Under the pieces are notes generated by a model. It had not been told where the DNA came from. It did not search any database and was given only the letters and a program-made list of their open reading frames with translations. Shown piece by piece: positions 14,695 through 22,476 of a stretch of DNA of 39,853 nucleotides (its first letter is position 1; every line of letters starts with the position of its first letter). Location: assembly GCA_946636615.1 (NCBI GenBank), contig CAMPBE010000008.1:1-39853 (forward strand), in the 5' to 3' direction. A program made the position numbers and the translations under genes. The stretch is from an uncultured bacterium (GTDB lineage: Bacteria; Cyanobacteriota; Vampirovibrionia; Gastranaerophilales; Gastranaerophilaceae).

Positions 14695-17334
14695 ATGCTT
14701 TTTACAGAACATGCTCAAGCTATTATAAAATCAGCAAAATCAATTGTTGTTGCAAGAAATTTTTCCGAACTCATGCCTGAACATATTATGCTTGCTTTAA
14801 TGTTAGATGAAAATGATTTGCCAAAAATATTATTAGAGCGTGTAGGAGCAGATAGTCCCGACATAAGAGAAAGATTAAACGGATACCTCTCAAAACGTGC
14901 ATACAGTCCAAGAAGCAAATTTTCCAACGTTAAATTATCTTCCGAATGTTTAAATATGATGCGTGTCGCACAAGAAGAAGCAGAAAAATACGGAGATGAA
15001 CAAATTAGTATAGAACATTTGTTTTTAGCATTGTTCAGAAATAATAACAAAGTTTTGGATTTTTTGTGGGAACAAAGCAAAATTAATCGTTTGGAATTAT
15101 ATGAAAAAATGGTTGATGAAGTTAAACATATTCAAACGATAGAAGAACCTGTATATTCAGATGAAACAGATAAAAAACCGATTATACAGGACGAAACAGA
15201 ATCTCAAACACCAAAAACAACCCGCAAAAAAGATGAAAAAATAAACGAAGCTCTAAAAAAATATACAACCGATTTGACAGAGCTTGCAAAAGATAACAAA
15301 TTAGACCCCGTAATTGGCAGAGATGATGAAATAAGAAGAACAATACAGATATTAAACAGGCGTTCTAAAAACAATCCTGTAATTATCGGAGAGTCAGGAG
15401 TCGGGAAAACAGCTATTATTGAAGGTTTAGCTCAAAGAATAATATCCGGTGATGTTCCTGAAAGTCTTAAGAATGACAAAATATTGTCACTTGATTTAGG
15501 CGCACTTTTAGCAGGTGCTTCATATAGAGGTGAATTTGAAGATCGCCTTAAATCAGTATTAAAAGCTATTGAAGAAAAAGCTGACGATTTGATGTTATTT
15601 ATTGACGAAATACATACGATTATGGGAGCAGGTTCCGCAGAAGGTTCTGCTGATGCAGGAAATCTTTTAAAACCGATGCTTGCAAGAGGAAATATTCGTG
15701 TAATAGGTGCAACAACAACCAATGAATATAAAAAATATATTGAAAAAGACAAAGCAATGGAACGTCGTTTTCAGCCCGTACTTGCTGAAGAACCTTCTGT
15801 AGAAACAACGATAAGTATCTTAAGAGGATTGAAAGATAAATACGAAGGTTTTCATGGCATAAAAATTATGGACAGCGCTATCATTTCTGCGGTAAAGCTC
15901 TCTCACAGATATATTTCAGACAGATGTCTGCCTGACAAAGCAATTGATTTGCTTGATGAAGCGGCTTCTGCTCTCAGAATAGAAATTGACACTATGCCTG
16001 AGGAAATTGATGTGTTTATCAGAGAAAGAATGCAGTTAGAAATGAACAAAACCGCATTGGAAAAAGACGGTTCACCGGAAGCTCTAAAAAAACTTGAAAA
16101 AATAACAAAAAAAATAACCGAACTAACAGAAAAAATTAATAATTTGCAAACTCAATGGATTCAGGAGAAAAAAGTTATTGACTCATCAGCAGCAGTAAAA
16201 CGTAACATAGAAAAATTAAAATCTCAAATAGAAACTTTCAAAAAAAATCCTCAAATGACATCCTCTTTAGAAAAAAAATACAGCCAAATGCTTGATATGG
16301 AAAAAAAATTAAACGAAATCCAAAAACAATCAGGTAAAAAACGTTTATTGAAAGAAGAAATCGATGAAGACGATATCTCATCAATTGTTGCTAAATGGAC
16401 GGGTATACCTGTAAACAGATTAATGGAAGATGAATCCGAAAAACTTATCAATATGGAAAAAGCTATGCACCAGAGAGTAATCGGTCAGGATGAAGCTGTT
16501 GTAAAAATATCCAATGCAATAAGATTATCTCGCTCAGGTCTTAGAGATCCGAAACGTCCTATAGGTACATTCCTGTTTTTAGGCCCTACAGGAGTTGGTA
16601 AAACAGAATTGGGTAAAACTCTTGCATATATCCTGTTTAATGACGAAGATGCTCTGGTCAGAATTGATATGTCTGAATTTATGGAAAAATCTTCTATATC
16701 AAGGCTTGTCGGTACAACTGCAGGTTATATTGGCTATGAAGAAGGCGGACAATTAACAGAAGCTGTCAGACGAAAACCTTATTCGGTTATATTGTTTGAT
16801 GAAGCGGAAAAAGCTCATCCGGATATATTCAATATAATGCTTCAAATGTTTGATGACGGAAGATTGACGGACGGGCAGGGAAGATTGATCGATTTTAAAA
16901 ATACAGTAATTATTATGACAAGCAATATTGCAAGTGACGTCATCCTTGATGAAAATTTATCGGAAGATGAAAAACAAAATTTAATTCAAAAAGCGCTGAG
17001 GGAAAAATTTAAACCGGAATTTTTAAACCGTATTGATGAAATTGTAATGTTCAAACCTTTAACATTGGAAGAATTACAATCAATAGTTGATATTCAAACA
17101 GAATCGCTCAAAAAACGATTGGCAGAACAAAATATTGAGCTTGAAATAACATCAAAAGCAAAAGAATATCTTGCAAAAGAAGGATATGAGCCTCTGTATG
17201 GTGCAAGACCTCTAAGACGTATCATAAGACAAAATGTAGAAATTCCACTTTCTATGGAAATTCTAAAAGGTCAAATAAAGAAAGAAGATAAAGTAATACT
17301 CGACTATAAAAACAATCAACTGTTATTCAAATAG
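14695..17334 (+). CDS. clpB: ClpB-type protein disaggregase
   Basis: An 879-aa hexameric AAA+ disaggregase that works with DnaK to rescue aggregated proteins in the cytosol. The order is Clp N-domain (1-145), an acidic/Lys linker (about 150-185), AAA1 (Walker A GESGVGKT 232-239; pore loop SYRGEFE), a long coiled-coil M-domain (about 435-550) and AAA2 (Walker A GPTGVGKT 630-637; pore loop GYIGYEEGG). The long M-domain and lack of a ClpP-binding [IL]GF loop favour ClpB over ClpC or ClpA. SD AGAGGG precedes the ATG, and TATAAT lies at 14668-14673. No CIRCE-like repeat was seen upstream, so HrcA control is not evident. Confidence 0.93.
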   Translation: MLFTEHAQAIIKSAKSIVVARNFSELMPEHIMLALMLDENDLPKILLERVGADSPDIRERLNGYLSKRAYSPRSKFSNVKLSSECLNMMRVAQEEAEKYGDEQISIEHLFLALFRNNNKVLDFLWEQSKINRLELYEKMVDEVKHIQTIEEPVYSDETDKKPIIQDETESQTPKTTRKKDEKINEALKKYTTDLTELAKDNKLDPVIGRDDEIRRTIQILNRRSKNNPVIIGESGVGKTAIIEGLAQRIISGDVPESLKNDKILSLDLGALLAGASYRGEFEDRLKSVLKAIEEKADDLMLFIDEIHTIMGAGSAEGSADAGNLLKPMLARGNIRVIGATTTNEYKKYIEKDKAMERRFQPVLAEEPSVETTISILRGLKDKYEGFHGIKIMDSAIISAVKLSHRYISDRCLPDKAIDLLDEAASALRIEIDTMPEEIDVFIRERMQLEMNKTALEKDGSPEALKKLEKITKKITELTEKINNLQTQWIQEKKVIDSSAAVKRNIEKLKSQIETFKKNPQMTSSLEKKYSQMLDMEKKLNEIQKQSGKKRLLKEEIDEDDISSIVAKWTGIPVNRLMEDESEKLINMEKAMHQRVIGQDEAVVKISNAIRLSRSGLRDPKRPIGTFLFLGPTGVGKTELGKTLAYILFNDEDALVRIDMSEFMEKSSISRLVGTTAGYIGYEEGGQLTEAVRRKPYSVILFDEAEKAHPDIFNIMLQMFDDGRLTDGQGRLIDFKNTVIIMTSNIASDVILDENLSEDEKQNLIQKALREKFKPEFLNRIDEIVMFKPLTLEELQSIVDIQTESLKKRLAEQNIELEITSKAKEYLAKEGYEPLYGARPLRRIIRQNVEIPLSMEILKGQIKKEDKVILDYKNNQLLFK

Positions 17335-17335
17335 T

Positions 17336-17614
17336 TTAAACATTATGCATGTTATCAAAAATTTCTTTTTTTTGAACCCATATTTCCATACCAAGTTCCT
17401 CGCCGGTATGTATCAAGGCATCTTTTATTTCTTTAAATGAATATTTTGAATTTTCAATATTACATAGCATAAACATCACAAAATGACCTTGCATAAGGGT
17501 TTGTTTTATATCTTCAATATTTACTTGGTATTCAGCTAGAATATTTGCAACTTTTGCAACAATCCCAACTTTATCAACTCCGGAAACCGTTACTATAATT
17601 TTATCAGCAGCCAT
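17336..17614 (-). CDS. ACT-domain protein, UPF0237 family
   Basis: A 92-aa single ACT domain. ACT domains bind amino acids or similar ligands to regulate partners. The start IIVTVSGVDKVGIVAKVANILAEYQVNIEDIKQT is typical of UPF0237 and related to the GcvR/PurU type. An SD (AGAGG) precedes the ATG. It lies 12 nt after the AGCS symporter gene on the same strand, so it may sense the amino acid that symporter brings in (inference from the operon). Its stop is 1 bp from that of convergent clpB, leaving no room for a terminator. Confidence 0.88.
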   Translation of the reverse strand: MAADKIIVTVSGVDKVGIVAKVANILAEYQVNIEDIKQTLMQGHFVMFMLCNIENSKYSFKEIKDALIHTGEELGMEIWVQKKEIFDNMHNV

Positions 17615-17626
17615 AATAAAAAACCT

Positions 17627-19159
17627 CTATTTTGATTCTACCCATCTTTGATTAAACCATTTTGCAACGCCATATTTTTTGCAATATGCTTTCAAATCTA
17701 TATTTACATCTTTGCATAATATATAAAGAACAATAATATTTGGAACACACATTGCAATCATCATTGCATCTGTTATGTCAATAATAGATTTAACATTCAT
17801 ACAAGAACCTATAACTATGAATATACAATATATTATGTTAAATGTAAGTACACGTTTTTTACCTTCACCGAGTAAAAATGTCCAAGCTTTTTGTCCGTAA
17901 TATGCCCAAGAAATTAACGTTGACATCGCAAACAAAACTGCAATTATTGATAATATAATGGGGAAAAACGGAATTACTGATTGAAAAGCATTTGATGCAA
18001 GCTCAATACCGGAAATTTTACCGATTTGTGTGTGGTCTAAAACCCCTGAAAACACAATTGCAAAAGAAGTAAACAAACACAAAATACCTGTTAAAAATGT
18101 TTCTAATAAAGCAACAAACCCCTGAGAAATAGGTTCTTTTGTTTGAGCTGTTGCATAAACAATAGCAGCAGCACCCGTTCCTGCCTCGTTAGATTGAACA
18201 GATCTTCTCAAACCAATAATTATAGTACCAAATACGCCGCCTGCAACCGCTGTCGGATGAAAAGCTTCCCTTAAGATTAACATAAGCGCATGCGGTATAT
18301 TCATAAAGTTAGCTAAAATAACTATCAAACCTGAAATTATATACAAAGCACACATTGTAGGAGTCAAAATTGTTGTAACTTTAGCTATACTTTTAATACC
18401 GCCAACAACAACTAAACCTATTAATATCGCAGCAACCAAACCAATTACCCAAGTAAATCCGTGAAAAATGCTATTTTCCCCACCTGTTATAAATATTATT
18501 TGGTGCGCAGTTTGATTAATCTGAATCATATTACCGCCTGTAATACCACCACCTATACAAAGAATAGCAAATATAACAGACAACGGCTGACCAAGCCATC
18601 TCATATTTTTTCTTGTCAAACCGTGTGCAATATAATGCATAGGACCGCCTGAAATAGATCCGTCAAGGTTAAATCTTCTGTATTTCACAGCCAAAGTCGC
18701 TTCTACAAATTTTATAGACATACCTAAAATTGCACCTAAGAAAATCCAAAAAGCAGCCCCAGGTCCGCCAATTGAAATGGAAATTGCAACACCTGCAATA
18801 CTTCCGATACCTATAGTTCCTGATAATGCTGTAGCCAATGCCTGAAAAGATGAAACTTCACCCTCACCCGATGTTCCGTCTGCATTTTTTTTAGGTTTAA
18901 TTATTTGGTCAACAGCGTGTTTGAATCCCCAAATAGCTATTCCCCTAAAATAGAAAGTAAAAAATATTCCGGCAAATAAAATCCAAAATATAATAATAGG
19001 GACTTCTGCGCCTGCGATATGTATCGGATAAAAAATAATTTTTGCAATTGCATCAGAATATGGTGCAATATATTTATCCATAAGAGCATCAATATTCATA
19101 GCATTTGCCTGTTGAATATTAAATAAAAGTGTCAATAATGCGACTAAAAATTTTTTCAT
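17627..19159 (-). CDS. Sodium:alanine/glycine symporter (AGCS family)
   Basis: A 510-aa inner-membrane Na+-coupled transporter for alanine, glycine or similar amino acids, with about 11 TM segments. Family signatures include FQALATALSGTIGIGSIAGVA (residues about 105-125), GPGAAFWIF, GGPMHYI and SNEAGTGAAAIVYATA. Length is normal for AGCS. The N-terminus (MKKFLVALLTLLFNIQQANA) looks like a cleavable signal peptide before the conserved part, which is unusual for the family. SD AAAGGA lies 10 nt before ATG. A promoter with a palindromic -10 sits upstream, and a dispersed hairpin repeat lies in the predicted leader. The ACT-domain gene follows 12 nt downstream. Confidence 0.93.
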   Translation of the reverse strand: MKKFLVALLTLLFNIQQANAMNIDALMDKYIAPYSDAIAKIIFYPIHIAGAEVPIIIFWILFAGIFFTFYFRGIAIWGFKHAVDQIIKPKKNADGTSGEGEVSSFQALATALSGTIGIGSIAGVAISISIGGPGAAFWIFLGAILGMSIKFVEATLAVKYRRFNLDGSISGGPMHYIAHGLTRKNMRWLGQPLSVIFAILCIGGGITGGNMIQINQTAHQIIFITGGENSIFHGFTWVIGLVAAILIGLVVVGGIKSIAKVTTILTPTMCALYIISGLIVILANFMNIPHALMLILREAFHPTAVAGGVFGTIIIGLRRSVQSNEAGTGAAAIVYATAQTKEPISQGFVALLETFLTGILCLFTSFAIVFSGVLDHTQIGKISGIELASNAFQSVIPFFPIILSIIAVLFAMSTLISWAYYGQKAWTFLLGEGKKRVLTFNIIYCIFIVIGSCMNVKSIIDITDAMMIAMCVPNIIVLYILCKDVNIDLKAYCKKYGVAKWFNQRWVESK

Positions 19160-19196
19160 TAACTATTTTTCCTTTCGGCTGAAATATTTACTTTAT

Positions 19197-19264
19197 GAGA
19201 TTCTTCGGCTTGGTGTCATACTGAGCGAAGCGAAGTATCTCAAAAAATTAGCCTCAGAATGACA
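19197..19264. repeat. Dispersed intergenic hairpin repeat
   Basis: GAGATTCTTCGGCT (19197 on) pairs imperfectly with the AGCGAAG...TATCTC arm ending at 19241, and is followed by CTCAGAATGACA. The tail TCAGAATGACA recurs at 39552-39562. The predicted agcS transcript includes this hairpin in its leader. Confidence 0.65.
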
Positions 19265-19276
19265 AATAGCGGTAAA

Positions 19277-19305
19277 ATTTTACCAACCCATTACAATAGT
19301 AGCAA
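19277..19305 (-). promoter_or_regulatory. Symporter promoter with palindromic -10
   Basis: TTGCTA at 19305-19300, a 17-nt spacer, TAAAAT at 19282-19277. The -10 is inside the perfect 14-bp palindrome GGTAAAATTTTACC (19271-19284), a good place for a repressor. Predicted leader is about 110 nt. Confidence 0.55.
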
Positions 19306-19333
19306 AAACATGGCTAAATGTTTAATGTTTTTA

Positions 19334-20401
19334 TTAAATATTAAAAATTTGTTGCAAATAGTTTTGAGCAACTTGTTTTGATGTGTAATTTTTTAATGTC
19401 TCAAAAGCATTTTGTTGAATTATTTGTAATGATTCGTAAGGTAAATTTTTTATTCTTAAAATTGTTTTTTTTATGTTTTCTATATCAGCTTCAGTTAAAA
19501 ATCCGTTTTCACCGTCTTTTATAATTCCTGATATACCGTCATTTTTTGTGCAAACAGTTATACATCCTTGCGACATAGCTTCCAAATAAACCATTCCAAA
19601 TGTTTCATTTATGCTTGGCAAAACAAAAATATCATTCTCCCGCATTTTTTCATAAACTTTTTCTTTTGTAAGCCAACCGGTAAATTTTACATTTTTATCA
19701 AGTTTTTCAAGATATTTTTTTTCTTTTCCGTCACCTATAACAGTTAATTCAACATCCCTTAAATCTTTGCAGGCTAATATCAATTTGTCGATATTTTTGC
19801 GTTTTATCAAATTTGCGCAAGTTAAAATTTTTAAGGTTGAACGATCGAATGGTTGACGTGTTGAATAATTTATAATATTTTCATCAATTCCTGATGATGC
19901 AACAAATGTTTTATTTTCAAAATCGGGATAAAGTTTCAAAAGTTTATTTTTTAGAACATAAGATCTGCAAGCTATTGCTTTTGCGTTGTATAATGCTTTT
20001 TCCAATCTTTTTTTAAAATGAAATTTGTATAGAGGACTTGTCAAAACCTCTAAATCAGAATTATGAATACCTGCAACAAATTTTAAACCTAACTTGTCTG
20101 CATACAAAATTCCTGACGGCATATGAGCGATTATCAAATCATAATTAGAATGATTAAGGGTTAAATGATTACTTACAAACCAGAATGGTGTCCAATAGTT
20201 CACATTATAAATATTTTCGTACTGCCCTGTTTTGTAAAACGGTTTTCCTCTTAAAAAAGAATTCAAAATAAAATTAGGCTTTATTACATCCACAGTATGA
20301 CCTGACTTTTGCCATTCTTTTACGAAATTTAAAAGAGTTTTTGGTGTTGTATTTTCGTTGTCTTTAACCGGATACAAATCTGTAATAAATAATATTTTCA
20401 T
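19334..20401 (-). CDS. Glycosyltransferase family 4
   Basis: A 355-aa GT-B fold glycosyltransferase that transfers a sugar from a nucleotide sugar, most likely for surface glycan or lipopolysaccharide synthesis at the inner face of the membrane. The C-terminal half holds the family block NETFGMVYLEAMSQG (E-x7-E) and GISGIIKDGENGFL. The N-terminus MKILFITDLYPVKDNENTTPKT is typical. There is no SD; TATAAT ends 6 nt before the ATG and TTTACA lies 17 nt further up. It is divergent from the TPR gene, and the two promoters abut. Acceptor unknown. Confidence 0.9.
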   Translation of the reverse strand: MKILFITDLYPVKDNENTTPKTLLNFVKEWQKSGHTVDVIKPNFILNSFLRGKPFYKTGQYENIYNVNYWTPFWFVSNHLTLNHSNYDLIIAHMPSGILYADKLGLKFVAGIHNSDLEVLTSPLYKFHFKKRLEKALYNAKAIACRSYVLKNKLLKLYPDFENKTFVASSGIDENIINYSTRQPFDRSTLKILTCANLIKRKNIDKLILACKDLRDVELTVIGDGKEKKYLEKLDKNVKFTGWLTKEKVYEKMRENDIFVLPSINETFGMVYLEAMSQGCITVCTKNDGISGIIKDGENGFLTEADIENIKKTILRIKNLPYESLQIIQQNAFETLKNYTSKQVAQNYLQQIFNI

Positions 20402-20407
20402 AAAAAA

Positions 20408-20436
20408 ATTATACTCAACTTAAATTGTAATGTAAA
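20408..20436 (-). promoter_or_regulatory. Leaderless promoter of the GT4 gene
   Basis: TTTACA (20436-20431), a 17-nt spacer, a perfect TATAAT (20413-20408), then 6 nt to the ATG at 20401. Its -35 directly abuts the -35 of the divergent TPR promoter. Confidence 0.7.
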
Positions 20437-20453
20437 TGTTTTTGGGCTATTAT
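20425..20453 (+). promoter_or_regulatory. Leaderless promoter of the TPR gene
   Basis: TTGTAA (20425-20430), a 17-nt spacer, TATTAT (20448-20453), then 7 nt to the ATG at 20461. It lies in the same 59-bp gap as the divergent GT4 promoter. Confidence 0.6.
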
Positions 20454-20460
20454 CAATATT

Positions 20461-20934
20461 ATGGAATACAAAGATTATTTAGAAAAAGGAATACAGGAAA
20501 CCAACGAAGGTAAATTTGATGAAGCTTTGCATTCTTTGAATAATGCGATTGGCTTAAATCACAATGATCCTTTAGCATTCTTTTCTCTGGCAATAGTTTT
20601 TCATAATTTATACGAATATAAGTCTGCATACGAAAACTATACTATGGCTATAAATCTTAACCCAAAAATGATTGATGCATATTTCAATCGTGCTCAGGTG
20701 ATTTTAGCAGAAAAAGATGATTCAAAAATTCAAGAAGCAATAGAAGATTTAGATAAAGCAATAGAACTTGATCCAAAATTTATTGATGCGCTTTATTATA
20801 AAGCTGTTTGTCAAAAAAAATTAGAAGATTATCAAGGTGCAGTTGAAACTCTTGATAAAGTTCTTGCTATTGATCCGCAGGCTGTGTATTCCAAAGCTTT
20901 AAGAATACTGATTAAACAGAAATATTTAAAATAA
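20461..20934 (+). CDS. Tetratricopeptide-repeat protein
   Basis: A 157-aa protein made of about four TPR units, with the classic spacing of Gly/Ala/Tyr/Pro (GKFDEALHSLNNAIGLNHND, YKSAYENYTMAINLNPKM, IEDLDKAIELDPKF, YQGAVETLDKVLAIDPQA). It has no signal peptide or membrane segment, so a cytosolic adaptor is likely. There is no SD; the start follows a -10 box by 7 nt. Its 3' end overlaps the convergent nagZ by 9 bp. Confidence 0.88.
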   Translation: MEYKDYLEKGIQETNEGKFDEALHSLNNAIGLNHNDPLAFFSLAIVFHNLYEYKSAYENYTMAINLNPKMIDAYFNRAQVILAEKDDSKIQEAIEDLDKAIELDPKFIDALYYKAVCQKKLEDYQGAVETLDKVLAIDPQAVYSKALRILIKQKYLK

Positions 20935-21891
20935 AAATTCTTTTTTTAATTTCATTATCTTATCAAAAGATTTTTCTATATTTTCAGCAATTTCTTTATC
21001 CGACAATGCTTTTTGAGCTACAGTTTCAATAATATCAATAGTTTCAGAATTTGAGTTGCGATAAATAAACATATTAAGCCCTGCCCTAATTCCCATTTCA
21101 CAAGCTTCAACAGAGCCAAAATTTGCAACTCCTTTCATTATCATATCATCAGAAATAGTAACTCCGTCAAATCCCAATTTATTACGTAAATAATTAATTG
21201 CATTTTTACTCAGACTTGTCGGGATAACTTTTTTTTCAAAACAAGTACAATAAAGATGTGCAACCATAACCATTTCAATTGTTTTTGCACAAGCCTTAAA
21301 AGGTTTTATATGAGTTTTTTCCATTTCATCAAGAGGCAAATCTATTTGTGGCAACGTCAAATGGCTGTCCGCATTAGCATCACCATGCCCGGGAAAATGT
21401 TTTACACAAGGAATAATTCCATTTTCTCTATATGTTTGAGAAACTATTTTTTCACCTTTTATAACATTATCAGATATGTCTGAAAATGCCCGTTCCCCAA
21501 TAATCGGATTATTAGGATTTGTATTTACATCAATACAAGGTGCAAAATTCAAATTTATTCCATAATTATTGAGTTCATTTGCAATTTCTAATGTTTGTGC
21601 TTTTAAAAAATCTTCTCCTTTGTCATATGCGTATTTTGCAGACAAATATTTTTTACCATTATGAATATTTTCTGTTCTTTCAACTCTACCGCCTTCTTGA
21701 TCTATTGAAAGAAAAGGATATGTCTCACTTAAGTTTTTTATATCATTAATTAGTGCTTTAAATTGCTCAACAGATTGAATATCATCTTTAAAAAATATTA
21801 TTCCGCCAAGATTATTTTCCAAAGCTTTTTTATACCCACCACCTGTAGTGCCGAGAATAAACATTTGATATAACTTTTCCCTTATATCCAC
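20926..21891 (-). CDS. nagZ: Glycoside hydrolase family 3, NagZ-type beta-N-acetylhexosaminidase
   Basis: A 321-aa single-domain GH3 enzyme, the NagZ size and architecture. NagZ removes N-acetylglucosamine from muropeptides during cell-wall recycling. The signature KHFPGHG (164-170), followed by the D175/H177 dyad in DANADSH, and nucleophile D248 in TISDDM, are all present. No signal peptide, consistent with cytosolic NagZ. It starts with GTG, one base after the stop of the 190-aa gene, and is coupled to it. The promoter is that of the operon. A related beta-glucosidase activity is less likely. Confidence 0.92.
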   Translation of the reverse strand: MDIREKLYQMFILGTTGGGYKKALENNLGGIIFFKDDIQSVEQFKALINDIKNLSETYPFLSIDQEGGRVERTENIHNGKKYLSAKYAYDKGEDFLKAQTLEIANELNNYGINLNFAPCIDVNTNPNNPIIGERAFSDISDNVIKGEKIVSQTYRENGIIPCVKHFPGHGDANADSHLTLPQIDLPLDEMEKTHIKPFKACAKTIEMVMVAHLYCTCFEKKVIPTSLSKNAINYLRNKLGFDGVTISDDMIMKGVANFGSVEACEMGIRAGLNMFIYRNSNSETIDIIETVAQKALSDKEIAENIEKSFDKIMKLKKEFLF

Positions 21892-21892
21892 T

Positions 21893-22465
21893 TTATAAAA
21901 CCTTATCTGTTAACTCTAATAGACTATATAAACTACCGTCTTCGACAACCTTATCAATTTTTTTTGACACTAAATCTAAATCATCTTTAGAAATTGATTT
22001 TATATTTGATGGAATAATCAAATCATTTGTTTTTTGAGTTTTGACAAAGCCTTTATTTATTTTCAAAAATTCTCTATATATTTCAAGAATTTTCAAGTAG
22101 TTTTCGTCATATGAATAGTCTTGACCAATATAATACTTAACATCTTTTTTAAGTTGATCTAAATATTCTCTTATAAAGTCAACCTCAGCTAGTGTTTCCT
22201 CATCGGAATACTCTCCGCCGAAGCAAAGATTATTCAATATTTCTTCATTTTCAAATTGTTTTATATAAATTGCCCAAAGTATACACCCGACGTAAAATCC
22301 CATATAATTTTGTATTAATTTTTGGATTTTTGGGAAATACATTTTAAACTGCATTTTCTTTTGATTAAAATTTTTGAATTGCAAAAGCGAATTGTATACA
22401 TATTGAATATTCGGAACAAATGCCGACATATGCTTCACAAATCCGGGATCAAACTGAATTTCCAT
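21893..22465 (-). CDS. Hypothetical protein (190 aa)
   Basis: A 190-aa, Tyr/Phe/Lys-rich, mostly helical protein that I do not recognise. A moderately hydrophobic stretch (MGFYVGCILWAIYI, about 55-68) could be a buried helix or weak membrane segment. SD AGGAG precedes the ATG. It lies 11 nt after the exported hydrolase-like gene and 1 nt before nagZ, so it is the middle gene of a three-gene operon. A role in cell-envelope turnover is suggested by location only. Confidence 0.7.
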   Translation of the reverse strand: MEIQFDPGFVKHMSAFVPNIQYVYNSLLQFKNFNQKKMQFKMYFPKIQKLIQNYMGFYVGCILWAIYIKQFENEEILNNLCFGGEYSDEETLAEVDFIREYLDQLKKDVKYYIGQDYSYDENYLKILEIYREFLKINKGFVKTQKTNDLIIPSNIKSISKDDLDLVSKKIDKVVEDGSLYSLLELTDKVL

Positions 22466-22476
22466 CCTATTTTCTC

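Noticed and set aside
14695-17334. ClpC or ClpA identity for the AAA+ protein
   Set aside because: The long coiled-coil middle domain and absence of a ClpP-binding [IL]GF loop point to ClpB.
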